From DASRSS01 sp963799045 (lineage in GTDB: Bacteria; Actinomycetota; Actinomycetes; Mycobacteriales; Jatrophihabitantaceae), in NCBI GenBank assembly GCA_963799045.1, contig CAWCVN010000005.1:1-64000 (forward strand): a stretch of 64,000 nt of DNA, read 5' to 3'. Positions 8,051 through 16,870 of this stretch are shown in pieces. A model generated the notes under the pieces. The model had not been told where the DNA came from, made no database searches, and worked only from the letters and a program-made list of their open reading frames with translations. Numbering within the stretch: the first letter of the stretch is position 1; each line of letters begins with the position of its first letter. A program made the position numbers and the translations under genes.

Positions 8051-8260
8051 ATGGATACGGCGACCGAGAACGTAGTCGAACCTGAGTCGCTTGCCGACGT
8101 CGTCGATCACCTGGCCGAGCTCTTCGTGCCACGCGTGAGCCGGTCCACCATCGTCGGCGTGGTCCGCCGTTGCCGGCGCGAGCTGGACATCATCCACGGC
8201 GCCTCCGTGCCGGAGATGGTCGAACGCCTTGCGCACCAGCGCCTGCTCAATCAGGCATAG
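8051..8260 (+). CDS. Small three-helix-bundle protein
   Basis: 69 residues from ATG 8051. The sequence LADVVDHLAELFVPRVSRST, VVGVVRR-type helix (IVGVVRRCRRELDII) and VPEMVERLAHQRLLN form three amphipathic helices. Short actinobacterial proteins with this pattern are annotated as three-helix bundle dimerisation domain proteins. No enzymatic motif or membrane segment is present. It is the first intact gene after the decayed block. The following 200 bp (8261-8461) hold no gene but do hold palindromes in front of the aldehyde dehydrogenase. Confidence 0.6.
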   Translation: MDTATENVVEPESLADVVDHLAELFVPRVSRSTIVGVVRRCRRELDIIHGASVPEMVERLAHQRLLNQA

Positions 8261-8388
8261 CCACCGGAACGCGTCCAGGCGCTGGGACGCAACGCGCTGC
8301 AGAGTGACGCGCCGCCTCGGCTCGCGGCGAGCGCGCCGCAGTCCGACGCCGTGCGGGTCGCCGCCAGCGCCGTTACCGCAGCCTGAAT

Positions 8389-8403
8389 GCAGCGTTGCGC
8401 TGC
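8389..8403. promoter_or_regulatory. Palindrome GCAGCG-TTG-CGCTGC upstream of aldehyde dehydrogenase
   Basis: A perfect 6-3-6 inverted repeat centred 66 bp before the ATG at 8462. A related half-spaced version (GCAACG/CGCTGC) lies near 8289-8300, and an imperfect copy sits at the start of the regulator gene. It could be the operator of the downstream GAF regulator. This is inference from shared sequence and position. Confidence 0.45.
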
Positions 8404-8461
8404 CTACCGTCGTCGAATCCAAGCCGCCGCGATGGCGGTCGCGAACCCTGGAGGTCCGACA

Positions 8462-9985
8462 ATGACGGTCTACGCAGCGCCCGGTGCCCCGGGCAGTCCG
8501 GTGACAGTGCAGAGCCGATACGAGAACTTCATCGGCGGCGAGTGGGTCGAGCCGAGCAAGGGCGAGTACTTCGAGAACCCGTCCCCGGTGACCGGCAAGG
8601 TCTTCACCGAGGTCGCCCGCAGCACGAGCGAGGACATCGAACGCGCGCTCGACGCCGCACACGGCGCGACGCGCTCCTGGGCACGGACGCCGGTAACCGA
8701 ACGCGCAATCATCCTCAACAAGATTGCCGATCGGCTCGAGCAGAACCTGGATAGCCTCGCGCAGGTCGAGACGTGGGACAACGGCAAGCCGATCCGCGAG
8801 ACGCTGGCGGCCGATCTTCCCTTGGCGATCGATCACTTCCGCTACTACGCGGGGGCGATCCGCTCCCAGGAAGGGACGCTGAGCGAGATCGACGAGCACA
8901 CCGTCGCGTACCACTACCACGAGCCGCTGGGTGTCGTCGGGCAGATCATTCCCTGGAACTTCCCCATCCTGATGGCAACCTGGAAACTCGCACCCGCGCT
9001 GGCAGCGGGCAATTGTGTGATCCTCAAGCCGGCGGAGCAGACCCCGTGGTCCATCCTCAAGGTCATGGAGCTCATCGGGGACCTGCTTCCCGCGGGCGTG
9101 CTGAACGTCGTCAACGGCTTTGGCGTCGAGGCGGGCAAGCCGCTGGCCTCGTCCAGTCGTATCGCCAAGATCGCATTCACCGGTGAGACGACGACCGGAC
9201 GGCTGATCATGCAGTACGCCTCGCAGAACCTGATACCGGTGACGCTCGAACTCGGGGGCAAGAGCCCGAACATCTTCTTCGGCGACGTCGCGTCGGCCAA
9301 GGACGAGTTCTACGACAAGGCACTCGAGGGCTTCACCATGTTTGCGCTCAACCAGGGCGAGGTGTGCACGTGCCCGTCACGGGCCCTGATCCAGGCGTCG
9401 ATCTACGACGACTTCCTCGCCGACGCGGTAACCCGTACGAAGGCCGTCAAGCAGGGCAACCCGCTCGACACCGAGACGATGATCGGCGCACAGGCTTCGA
9501 ACGACCAACTGGAGAAGATCCTGTCCTACATCGAGATCGGGAAGCGGGAGGGCGCCAGGCTCGCCACCGGAGGCGCGCGCGCCGAACTGGGCGGTGAGCT
9601 GAGCGAGGGCTTCTACATCGAGCCGACCGTCTTCGAAGGCGAAAACTCGATGCGAATCTTCCAGGAGGAGATCTTCGGCCCGGTCGTCTCGGTGACAAGG
9701 TTCCAGGACGAGGCCGACGCGCTGAAGATCGCCAACGACACGCTGTACGGCCTCGGTGCAGGCGTGTGGACCCGCGACGGCAGCCTCGCCTACCGCGCCG
9801 GTCGCGAGATCCAGGCAGGCCGGGTGTGGACCAACTGCTACCACGCCTACCCTGCCCACGCCGCCTTCGGTGGATACAAGCAGTCCGGTATTGGCCGCGA
9901 GACCCACCTGATGATGCTCGAGCACTACCAGCAGACCAAGAACCTGCTGGTGAGCTACTCGCCGCAGGCTCTCGGCTTCTTCTGA
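8462..9985 (+). CDS. NAD-dependent aldehyde dehydrogenase (acetaldehyde type)
   Basis: 507 residues. GGAGG lies 8 bp before ATG 8462. It oxidises aldehydes to acids with NAD(P)+. Visible motifs are the cofactor region PWNFPILMATWKLAPAL (about 168-185), FTGETTTGR (about 240), catalytic-base region LELGGKSPNIFF (Glu near 263), and catalytic Cys in NQGEVCTCPSRA near 302. A C-terminal FGGYKQSGIGRE follows. The EVCTCPSR form is typical of the AldA/ExaC-type acetaldehyde dehydrogenases of actinobacteria. It precedes the GAF regulator gene by 69 bp. A clear paralogue lies at 28081-29601 beside a DUF779 gene. The substrate is likely acetaldehyde or a short aldehyde. Confidence 0.92.
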   Translation: MTVYAAPGAPGSPVTVQSRYENFIGGEWVEPSKGEYFENPSPVTGKVFTEVARSTSEDIERALDAAHGATRSWARTPVTERAIILNKIADRLEQNLDSLAQVETWDNGKPIRETLAADLPLAIDHFRYYAGAIRSQEGTLSEIDEHTVAYHYHEPLGVVGQIIPWNFPILMATWKLAPALAAGNCVILKPAEQTPWSILKVMELIGDLLPAGVLNVVNGFGVEAGKPLASSSRIAKIAFTGETTTGRLIMQYASQNLIPVTLELGGKSPNIFFGDVASAKDEFYDKALEGFTMFALNQGEVCTCPSRALIQASIYDDFLADAVTRTKAVKQGNPLDTETMIGAQASNDQLEKILSYIEIGKREGARLATGGARAELGGELSEGFYIEPTVFEGENSMRIFQEEIFGPVVSVTRFQDEADALKIANDTLYGLGAGVWTRDGSLAYRAGREIQAGRVWTNCYHAYPAHAAFGGYKQSGIGRETHLMMLEHYQQTKNLLVSYSPQALGFF

Positions 9986-10054
9986 GATCGGCCGACTGAG
10001 CCACCACCGCGAGGGGACCAACGGCCTCACCACTGCGGGACCTTCGTACGCAGC

Positions 10055-11374
10055 GTGAATGCAGCGTCGCGCTCGTATGCTGTGTCGATCGTCACCAGAC
10101 CGCTCCCCCGGGCCGCGGACGCCGTCCGCGCAACCCGAGCTGCGCACGACTCGCTGCTCGCCGGCGACGACGCAACCGAGCGGGTCCGCGGCGTCATCGC
10201 GGAGTCCTGGCGGCGCTCGGTCCAGGCCGGCCTGGATCCTGAGCGCAGCGTGGCGCCCACAGTCCTGGATCGCGACCGACTGGCTGAATACCGAGCCACC
10301 CATCCGCTCGCCGCGGTGCTGCCGATGCTGACCGAAGCCCTCGGCGGCGCAATCGAGGCGTGCGAATGCGTGCTCGCCATCGCCGATGTGCACGGCAGCC
10401 TGCTGTGGGTGCACGGGCGGTCCGAGGTGCTGCGGCGCGCCGAAGCGATCAACTTCGTGGAAGGCACGTCGTGGGACGAGCAGCGGGCCGGGACGAATGC
10501 GCCCGGGACGGCGCTGCGGCTCGACACCGCCGTGCAGATCCACGGAGCCGAGCACTTCACGCACGCGGTGCAACAGTGGTCGTGTGCGGCGGCGCCGGTC
10601 CATGACCCCGACACCCACGCGGTCCTCGGAGTCGTCGACGTCACCGGCGGCGGGCAGCTCGGCGCTCCCCAGACCCTGGCCATGGTGCGGGCGGCAGCGC
10701 GGATGGCCGAGGCCGAGCTCGGCCGGCGCCGGGCGCTCGGGCTGCGCGACGGCGTGTCCGGGGCCGCCGCCGGGACGGGACGCATCACGCTGCAGGGGCT
10801 CGGGCGCTCCGAGTGTCTGCTCGGCGACGGACATCGCGTGCTCCGGCTGAGCCGACGGCACAGCGAGCTGGTCACCATCCTCGCCGGGTACCCCGACGGC
10901 CTGAGCAGCGAGCAGCTCGCCGTCGAGGTCTACGACGACCACGCTGCCCTGTCGACCATCCGGGCCGAGATGACCCGGCTTCGGGCCCTCCTGGGCGAGG
11001 CCGTGGTCGCGTCGCGACCGTACCGACTGCGACTGCCCGTGGCCGCGGACTGGCGCACCGTCGAGCGTCAGCTAGCCGCCGGGCGCCTGGCCGACGCGTT
11101 GGGCACGTACCACGGACCGCTGTTGCCCCGCTCGGACGCGCCGGGCATCGCCGCCCGCCGCGACCGGCTGGAACGCAAGCTGCGGCACGCCGTCCTGCAA
11201 TCCGGCAGTGTCGAGCTGATGATCGCTTGGACGCAGGCGGCCTGGGGCACCGACGACCTCGAGATGTGGCGGCAGCAGCACCGGTTACTTCCGGCCGGCT
11301 CACCGCTCCGGCCGATCGCGTCCGCAGAGATCGCGCGACTCGATCTGGAGTACGGCATACCGGGACGCCGCTGA
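10055..11374 (+). CDS. GAF-domain transcriptional regulator (AcoR-like N-terminus)
   Basis: Up to 439 residues. The N-terminal helix motif VIAESWRRSVQAGLDPE (about 47-63) and GAF domain (about 85-220, with FVEGTSWDEQRAGTNAPGT) match the sensor half of AcoR-type activators. Instead of a sigma-54 AAA+ domain, the C-terminus has a winged-helix-like segment (RHSELVTILAGYPDGLSS to RALLGEAVVASRPYRL, about 265-330). Such GAF proteins commonly sit beside acetaldehyde dehydrogenase genes and probably control them. Start GTG 10055 is used; a GTG at 10079 would leave the operator-like sequence at 10061-10075 upstream of the gene. It converges on the SDR gene at 11382. Confidence 0.8.
   Translation: MNAASRSYAVSIVTRPLPRAADAVRATRAAHDSLLAGDDATERVRGVIAESWRRSVQAGLDPERSVAPTVLDRDRLAEYRATHPLAAVLPMLTEALGGAIEACECVLAIADVHGSLLWVHGRSEVLRRAEAINFVEGTSWDEQRAGTNAPGTALRLDTAVQIHGAEHFTHAVQQWSCAAAPVHDPDTHAVLGVVDVTGGGQLGAPQTLAMVRAAARMAEAELGRRRALGLRDGVSGAAAGTGRITLQGLGRSECLLGDGHRVLRLSRRHSELVTILAGYPDGLSSEQLAVEVYDDHAALSTIRAEMTRLRALLGEAVVASRPYRLRLPVAADWRTVERQLAAGRLADALGTYHGPLLPRSDAPGIAARRDRLERKLRHAVLQSGSVELMIAWTQAAWGTDDLEMWRQQHRLLPAGSPLRPIASAEIARLDLEYGIPGRR
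10061..10075. promoter_or_regulatory. Imperfect copy of the GCAGCG-N3-CGCTGC palindrome
   Basis: GCAGCGTCGCGCTCG differs from the upstream element at 8389-8403 by two bases, and the preceding TGAAT is shared. It overlaps the annotated start of the regulator. Autoregulation is a possible reading, especially if the true start is a later GTG. Confidence 0.35.
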
Positions 11375-11381
11375 CTCGAGG

Positions 11382-12212
11382 TCAGCCGGCGCTACGCCGC
11401 GCGCGCTCCTCGTACGCCGCGCGGGCGGCGGGATCGGCCTGGCTGAGCACGTCACCGGCGTCGGAGAGCTTGCCGAGCGCCTCCTGGACCCGCCGGGGCA
11501 GCGCCTGCGTGAACTTCGTCGGCCCCTGCACCCACCGCGGCACCCAGAACTCGGCCTGCGGCTTCTGCACGGCGTGGGCAATCACCTTGGCGACGTCCTC
11601 GGCCGTCACGGGCTTGACACCCTTGGCCGCCGGGACGCCGGCCGAAAGTTCGGTCTGCACGACGGTCGGCAGCACGACGGTGACGTCCACGCCCTTCGGC
11701 GCGAGCTCGGCGCGCATCGCCTCGCTGAAGCCGACGACGGCGAACTTCGACGACGAGTAGGTCGCTCCATTGGCGACCGCCAGCCGTCCGACGGCCGAGG
11801 CCACGTTGATGATGTGGCCGTGACCGCGGTCGACCATCCCCGGTGCGACCGCCTTGGTCCCGTTGATCACGCCGAAGACGTTGACCTCGAAGATCGTCCG
11901 GGTGAGCTCGTCGGACTCCTTGAGCAGCTCCCCGAGCGGCATGATCCCGGCGTTGTTGACGAGCACGTCCCAGGGGCCGAGCCGGCCCACCTCGTCGAGA
12001 AACGCGCGCCACGACTTCGGGTCCGTGACATCCAGGTGCGCGGCGACCACCCGGTCACCGAACGGCGCAGCCACGGACGCGGCGAGGTCCAGGTCGAGGT
12101 CGCCGATCGCGACCGCGGCGCCCTGTCGGGCGAGCAGTTCGACGGTGGCGCGGCCGATGCCGCGGGCACCACCCGTGACGATGACGGACTTCCCGGCGAT
12201 GGTGCGCGACAT
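11382..12212 (-). CDS. SDR family oxidoreductase
   Basis: 276 residues from ATG 12212, with AAAGGG upstream. Classical short-chain dehydrogenase with cofactor motif TGGARGIG (about 13-20), an NNAG motif (VLVNNAGIMPLG) and the catalytic Tyr-x-x-x-Lys in YSSSKFAVVGF (about 154). The C-terminal tail (VQGPTKFTQALPRRVQEALG) is like that of SDRs found near acyl-CoA ligases. It is the last gene of the block 16764 to 11382, 38 bp after the acyl-CoA ligase. It is probably an alcohol or ketone oxidoreductase of the same pathway. Substrate unknown. Confidence 0.85.
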   Translation of the reverse strand: MSRTIAGKSVIVTGGARGIGRATVELLARQGAAVAIGDLDLDLAASVAAPFGDRVVAAHLDVTDPKSWRAFLDEVGRLGPWDVLVNNAGIMPLGELLKESDELTRTIFEVNVFGVINGTKAVAPGMVDRGHGHIINVASAVGRLAVANGATYSSSKFAVVGFSEAMRAELAPKGVDVTVVLPTVVQTELSAGVPAAKGVKPVTAEDVAKVIAHAVQKPQAEFWVPRWVQGPTKFTQALPRRVQEALGKLSDAGDVLSQADPAARAAYEERARRSAG

Positions 12213-12250
12213 GTGTCCCACCCTTTCGGTTGATATTCGATCTGACGGCC

Positions 12251-13765
12251 TCAGCCGCGAACCAGGTCGCGCACGGCCTTCCGATTGATCTTGCCGACGC
12301 TGGTCAGCGGCACCGCGTCCAGGACGCGAACTTCGCGCGGGTACTTGTACTTCGCCAACCGCGCTTTGGCGAACTCGACGAGCTCCTCGCCGCTGACCTG
12401 CCGGCCCGGCGCCAGCTGCACCACGGCGACGACCTCCTCACCGCTGTCGGTATCGGGCTTGCCGACGCACGCCGCCACCTGCACCGCAGGGTGCTCGAGC
12501 AGGACGTCTTCCACATCGCGTGGATAGACGTTGAACCCACCGCGAATGATGAGGTCCTTGAGCCGGTCCACGACGTACAGAAAGCCGTCCTCGTCGAACC
12601 GCCCGACATCGCCGGTGTGCAGCCAACCGCCGCGCAACGCCTGCGCTGTCAGCTCCGGGTCGTGCCAGTAGCCGAGCATGACGCCCTTGCCGCGCACGCA
12701 GATCTCTCCCTCCTCCCCCGTCGGCACCGGGTTGCCGTCCGGATCGAGGATCGCGACCTCCGCATGCGGAAGGGGCTTGCCGACGCTGCCGGAACGGTGG
12801 TCGGCGAAGGTCTCCGCCGAGATCACCGCGCTGGCCTCGGTGCAGCCGTAGCCCTCGAGCACCACCACGCCGAAGGTCTTCTCGACCTCCTCACGCACCG
12901 CGGGCGGCAACGTCGCGCCGCCGGAGCCGAAGGACTGTAGCGAGCTCAGGTCGTAGTCGCCCAGCGGCTGCGCGAGCAGCAGCTGCAACATCGCCGGAAC
13001 CACCGGGCTGGATTCCAACTTGTGCTCGGCGACCAACTCCAGCCACCCGGTCGGGTCGAACCAGCGCTGCAGCACAGAGACCATCCGGCGGCTGGAGTGC
13101 AGCCCGCCAATGGTGACGATCAGCCCATAGGCATGCGAGAGCGGCAGCGGCAACAGCGATCGGGTCGAGGTCATCGACTCGGCTACCACGTTGATCCCGC
13201 GGCCGGACTCCCACAGTCCGCGGTGGCTGAGCATGACGCCCTTCGCTCGGCCCGTGGTGCCCCCGGTGTACAGCAGCGCGGCCAGGTCGTCGTCGACTCG
13301 CGGTTCGATGCCCGACGGTTCGCCCGACTCGAGCGCGGCGAAAGGGGTGGTGCCCTCGGGGGCGTCTCCGCCGGCGACGAACGTCTTGATGGGCAGGCCC
13401 TCGGCTGCGCCGCGGAACAGGTCGACCAGCTCCGGGCTGATGATCGCCGCGGTGGCGCCGGAGTCGGTGAGGATGTGCCGGAGCTCCGGTTCGGTCTGCA
13501 AGAAGATCACCGGCGTCACGACCGCTCCGGCCCGCCAGATCGCCCGGTAGGAGACGAACACCTCGGGGGTGTTCATCATCATCACCACGACCCGGTCGCC
13601 CGGCGCGATCCCGTGGGTGCGCAGGCCGCCGGCCACGCGGACCGAGCGCGCGTGGACCTCGCCGGAGGTCAGCCAGGTTCCTTCGAAGAACAGCGACTCG
13701 TAGTCGCCGAGGCGCTCGAACGCCTGCTCGGCAAGTACGGCGAGGTTGTGCTCGTCCGCGCTCAT
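12251..13765 (-). CDS. Class I adenylate-forming acyl-CoA ligase
   Basis: 504 residues. It activates a carboxylic acid with ATP and CoA. The P-loop-like motif YTGGTTGRAKGVMLSH lies at about 167-182, the aromatic/Gly region GYGCTEASAV at about 300, the hinge motif LHTGDVGRFDEDGFLYVVDR at about 380-400 and RGGFNVYPRDVEDVL at about 408. The catalytic Lys is in SVGKINRKAVRD at the C-terminus. Its ATG overlaps the stop of the upstream aldehyde dehydrogenase by 4 bp, so it probably takes the acid made by that enzyme. The length and motifs fit medium- or long-chain acyl or aryl acids. Confidence 0.88.
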   Translation of the reverse strand: MSADEHNLAVLAEQAFERLGDYESLFFEGTWLTSGEVHARSVRVAGGLRTHGIAPGDRVVVMMMNTPEVFVSYRAIWRAGAVVTPVIFLQTEPELRHILTDSGATAAIISPELVDLFRGAAEGLPIKTFVAGGDAPEGTTPFAALESGEPSGIEPRVDDDLAALLYTGGTTGRAKGVMLSHRGLWESGRGINVVAESMTSTRSLLPLPLSHAYGLIVTIGGLHSSRRMVSVLQRWFDPTGWLELVAEHKLESSPVVPAMLQLLLAQPLGDYDLSSLQSFGSGGATLPPAVREEVEKTFGVVVLEGYGCTEASAVISAETFADHRSGSVGKPLPHAEVAILDPDGNPVPTGEEGEICVRGKGVMLGYWHDPELTAQALRGGWLHTGDVGRFDEDGFLYVVDRLKDLIIRGGFNVYPRDVEDVLLEHPAVQVAACVGKPDTDSGEEVVAVVQLAPGRQVSGEELVEFAKARLAKYKYPREVRVLDAVPLTSVGKINRKAVRDLVRG

Positions 13766-15375
13766 CGGACCCGCAATCGGCGCAGCAACTTCAGCTGGCG
13801 ATTACCCAACGCGACGAACGATTCGACCGGCTTGCCCGGCGGCGGGCCGACCGGGCCGATACGCGAGCCCGCGATCGTCTGCACGTCGGTGTACTTGCGG
13901 ATGCCCTCGGCGCCGTGCCGGCGGCCCAGCCCGCTCTCCCCCCGGCCGCCCATCGGCGCCTCGACGGTGCCGGCGGCCAGCGCCGCGCCGTCGTTGATGT
14001 TCACCGAGCCGGCGCGGATGCGTCGGGCCATCGCCTCGCCCGCGACCCGGTCGACGGTGAAGATGCTGGCCGACAAGCCCTGGCGCCCCCGGTTGGCCTC
14101 CGCGACCGCGGCGTCGTCGTCGGCCACGCGGTGCACGGCGATCACCGGCCCGAAGGTCTCGCCCAGGCAGAGGTCCATGCCTTCGCTGACGTCGGCCAGC
14201 ACGGTCGGCTGGTAGACGAACGGCCCGATGTCCGGCCTGGCGCGCCCGCCGGCGAGCACGGTGGCGCCCTTGGCCACCGCGTCGGCGACGTGCGCGCTGA
14301 CCTTGTCCAGCTGTGCCTGACTGGCCAGCGAGCCGACGTCGCAACCGAAGTCGAAGCGCTGGCCGAGCCGCTGCGCGCTGGTCGCGGCCAGCAGCGCCTC
14401 GACGAACGCGTCGTGGACCGACTCGTGCACGATTACCCGCTCGATGTGGATGCACATCTGGCCGGTGTTCGCGAAGGCGGCCTCGACGGTGCCGCGCGCG
14501 GCGAGTTGCAGGTCGGCGTCGGCACGCACGATGAGCGGGTTCTTCCCGCCGAGTTCCAGCGAGACACCGATCAGGCGGCGGGCGGCCCGCTCGGCGACGA
14601 CGCGCCCGGTCGCGGTCGAGCCGGTGAAGCACAGGTAGTCGGCGACGTCGACGACCGCCTCGCCGATCGTGCGGCCGTCACCGGACACGACCTGCCAGAC
14701 GTCCTCGGGCAGGCCGGCTTCAGCCATCAGCGCCCGGGCCCACAGCAGGGTGAGCGGGGTCTGCTGGTCGGCCTTGCCGACGACGGTGTTGCCGGCCAGC
14801 AGGGCCGGGATCAGGTCGCCGACACCGAGGTAGAGCGGGTAGTTCCACGGCGAGATGATGCCCACCACGCCCTTGGGGATGCGGACCTCCTTGGCCCAGG
14901 TCGCGACCGGGATGGCCGGCCGGACGCCCCGGTCGGCCAGGTACGCCTGCCCGCGCCGGGCGTAGTGCCGGGCGAGGTTGCCCACCTGCAGGACCTCCTG
15001 CCAGGCGTGGAAGCGGGCCTTGCCCATCTCCCACTGGATCAGGTCCATCACCTCGCCCTGCCGCTCGACGAGCAGGTCGTGGAAGCGCAGGATCACCGCG
15101 GCGCGGGCGGCGAAGCTCAGCTCTGCCCAGTGCGGCTGGGCAGCGCGGGCCCGGTCTGCCGCCGCCTCGACGTCGGCGCGGTCGCACGCGGGCACGGGGA
15201 CGGTCGGCAACGCGTCGTAGGGCGCGGTCGCGACCGTGTTGCCGGACCCGCCCGAGACCGGTGTCGCGACCCAGTGCAGCAGCGAGGCGACCCGCGCGTC
15301 GGTCAACCAGGCCGGCCGGTGCGAACTGCCCACCGCTGCGGGCGCGGTGTCGGTCGTAGGTGCGGTCGCGGTCAT
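13762..15375 (-). CDS. Aldehyde dehydrogenase of the P450 operon
   Basis: 537 residues, ALDH superfamily close to succinate-semialdehyde dehydrogenases. Visible are ISPWNYPLYLGVGDLIPALL, FTGSTATGR, catalytic-base region LELGGKNPLIV and catalytic Cys in ANTGQMCIHIERV. The C-terminal motif MGGRGESGLGRRHG is present. It lies 6 bp downstream of the P450 gene and overlaps the acyl-CoA ligase gene (ATGA). The order P450, ALDH, ligase suggests hydroxylation of a terminal or side-chain carbon, oxidation to the acid, then CoA activation. The alcohol-oxidising step could come from the SDR. Confidence 0.88.
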   Translation of the reverse strand: MTATAPTTDTAPAAVGSSHRPAWLTDARVASLLHWVATPVSGGSGNTVATAPYDALPTVPVPACDRADVEAAADRARAAQPHWAELSFAARAAVILRFHDLLVERQGEVMDLIQWEMGKARFHAWQEVLQVGNLARHYARRGQAYLADRGVRPAIPVATWAKEVRIPKGVVGIISPWNYPLYLGVGDLIPALLAGNTVVGKADQQTPLTLLWARALMAEAGLPEDVWQVVSGDGRTIGEAVVDVADYLCFTGSTATGRVVAERAARRLIGVSLELGGKNPLIVRADADLQLAARGTVEAAFANTGQMCIHIERVIVHESVHDAFVEALLAATSAQRLGQRFDFGCDVGSLASQAQLDKVSAHVADAVAKGATVLAGGRARPDIGPFVYQPTVLADVSEGMDLCLGETFGPVIAVHRVADDDAAVAEANRGRQGLSASIFTVDRVAGEAMARRIRAGSVNINDGAALAAGTVEAPMGGRGESGLGRRHGAEGIRKYTDVQTIAGSRIGPVGPPPGKPVESFVALGNRQLKLLRRLRVR

Positions 15376-15381
15376 CGTCCC

Positions 15382-16764
15382 TCAGTTCCTGGTCAGGGTG
15401 ATCGGTTGGCCGTCCTTGGGGAACGGCAGCGAGTGGTAATCCAGCCGCGGGGCATAGCCCGGAGCGACGCTCCAGCGGTAGCCGCGCAACAGCCGGTGCA
15501 TGATCGCCTTGATCTCCAGTCCGGCGAAGTACATGCCGATGCACTTGTGCACACCGCCGCCGAACGGCTCCCACGCGTACCGGTGCGACTTGTCCTCACG
15601 GCGGCCCGGCCCGAACCGGTCCGGGTCGAAGACCAGCGGGTTGGTCCAGTACTCCTCCATCAGGTGCGTGAACTGGATACCCACCGCGACGTCCGTGCCC
15701 GCGGGGATGCGCACCCCCTGGACGACGGTGTCCTTGACCGCGTACCGAACGAGCATGGGCACCGGCGCGCGCAGCCGCAGCGCCTCGCGCATCACCAGGT
15801 CGAGCGAGACCAGCCCCTCCAGCTCGGCCGTCGAGGGCGCCGGGCCGAGGGCCAACGCCTCGGCGCGGCAGCGTTCCTGCCAGGCCGGGTGCTGGCCCAG
15901 GTACTGCAGGATCGTCGATGTGGTGATCGTGGAGGTGTCGTGCGCGGCCATCATCAGGAAGATCATGTGGTTGATCACGTCGGCATCGCTGAACCGGGCA
16001 CCGTCGTCGGTCTCGATGTGACAGAGCACGGAGAAGATGTCGTCGGTCTGCGCGGCCCGCTTCGCCGGAAGGTAGTGGCGAAGGAACCCCTCGAGCACCT
16101 TGCGTCCGCGGTACGCCCTGCCCCACCGGGTGAGCGGCACGTCGGCGCGGACGATCCCCGCCGCGGCTTGCACGCAGGCGATGAACGCCTTGTTCACCCG
16201 GTCCATCTCAACCTGGCTGGTCTCCGCGGCGCCGCCCATGAACAGGTCGGCGGCGATGTCGAGCGTGAGCTGCTTGAGTTTCCAGTACGCCGGGAACTGC
16301 TCGTCGGCGTGCCACCCGCTCATCCCCTGCTCGATCGCGGGGTGCAGCCGCCGCGTGTAGCCCTCCAGCCGGGGCCGGGTGAACGCCTCCTGCATGATGC
16401 GCCGGTGGTCGCGGTGCTCGTCGAAGTCGATGAGCATCAGGCCGCGGTTGAAGAACGGACCGACGAGCTGGGACCACGCCGGCTCGTTCGCGAACGCCTT
16501 GTGCTTGTTGACCAGGGCCTCGCCGCAGGCGTTCGGTCCGAGCAGCATCGCCGAGGTCTTGCCGAGCGAGTAGAACGGCGCGACCGGACCGTAGTCGTTC
16601 CACTGGCGTCGCATGAGCGCGACCGGGTCCTTCGCGTAGTCGAAGATCCTGCCGAGCCACGGCAGACCGCGGTCACCCGGGCGGACCGGCGCGAGTGGCC
16701 GAGAGGAGGCGTTCGCGCGCGCAGCTGCTTCGGCGGCGCGCTCGCCGAGGACCTCGGCCGTCAT
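15382..16764 (-). CDS. Cytochrome P450
   Basis: 460 residues from ATG 16764. The oxygen-activation helix appears as MAAHDTSTITTSTI (near 275), the ExxR motif as MREALRL (near 333), and the haem loop as FGGGVHKCIGMYFAG with Cys near residue 411. The length is typical of soluble bacterial P450s, and no membrane anchor is seen. It is the first gene of an operon with an aldehyde dehydrogenase, acyl-CoA ligase and SDR, divergent from a TetR gene with 106 bp between. It probably starts catabolism of a hydrophobic substrate by hydroxylation. Electron partners are not in the window. Confidence 0.92.
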   Translation of the reverse strand: MTAEVLGERAAEAAARANASSRPLAPVRPGDRGLPWLGRIFDYAKDPVALMRRQWNDYGPVAPFYSLGKTSAMLLGPNACGEALVNKHKAFANEPAWSQLVGPFFNRGLMLIDFDEHRDHRRIMQEAFTRPRLEGYTRRLHPAIEQGMSGWHADEQFPAYWKLKQLTLDIAADLFMGGAAETSQVEMDRVNKAFIACVQAAAGIVRADVPLTRWGRAYRGRKVLEGFLRHYLPAKRAAQTDDIFSVLCHIETDDGARFSDADVINHMIFLMMAAHDTSTITTSTILQYLGQHPAWQERCRAEALALGPAPSTAELEGLVSLDLVMREALRLRAPVPMLVRYAVKDTVVQGVRIPAGTDVAVGIQFTHLMEEYWTNPLVFDPDRFGPGRREDKSHRYAWEPFGGGVHKCIGMYFAGLEIKAIMHRLLRGYRWSVAPGYAPRLDYHSLPFPKDGQPITLTRN

Positions 16765-16828
16765 GGCGTCACCTCACGCTCGTTGTGCTGTGGTCGATCG
16801 ACTCAGCCTGATTCAGGAAGGGTGCTCT

Positions 16829-16840
16829 GTCAACCTTGAC
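16829..16840. promoter_or_regulatory. Palindrome GTCAA-CC-TTGAC, likely TetR operator
   Basis: A perfect 5-2-5 inverted repeat lies in the 106-bp gap between the divergent P450 operon and the TetR gene, about 65 bp before the P450 ATG and 30 bp before the TetR ATG. The position suits a TetR operator that controls both directions. No consensus was computed. Confidence 0.5.
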
Positions 16841-16870
16841 TTCCGGGCATGGACTGGCAGGGTGAGGCGC

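Noticed and set aside
13915..16839. 974-residue open frame on the plus strand
   Set aside because: It lies opposite the aldehyde dehydrogenase and P450 genes, which have full motif sets. It is a GC-rich shadow with no domain.
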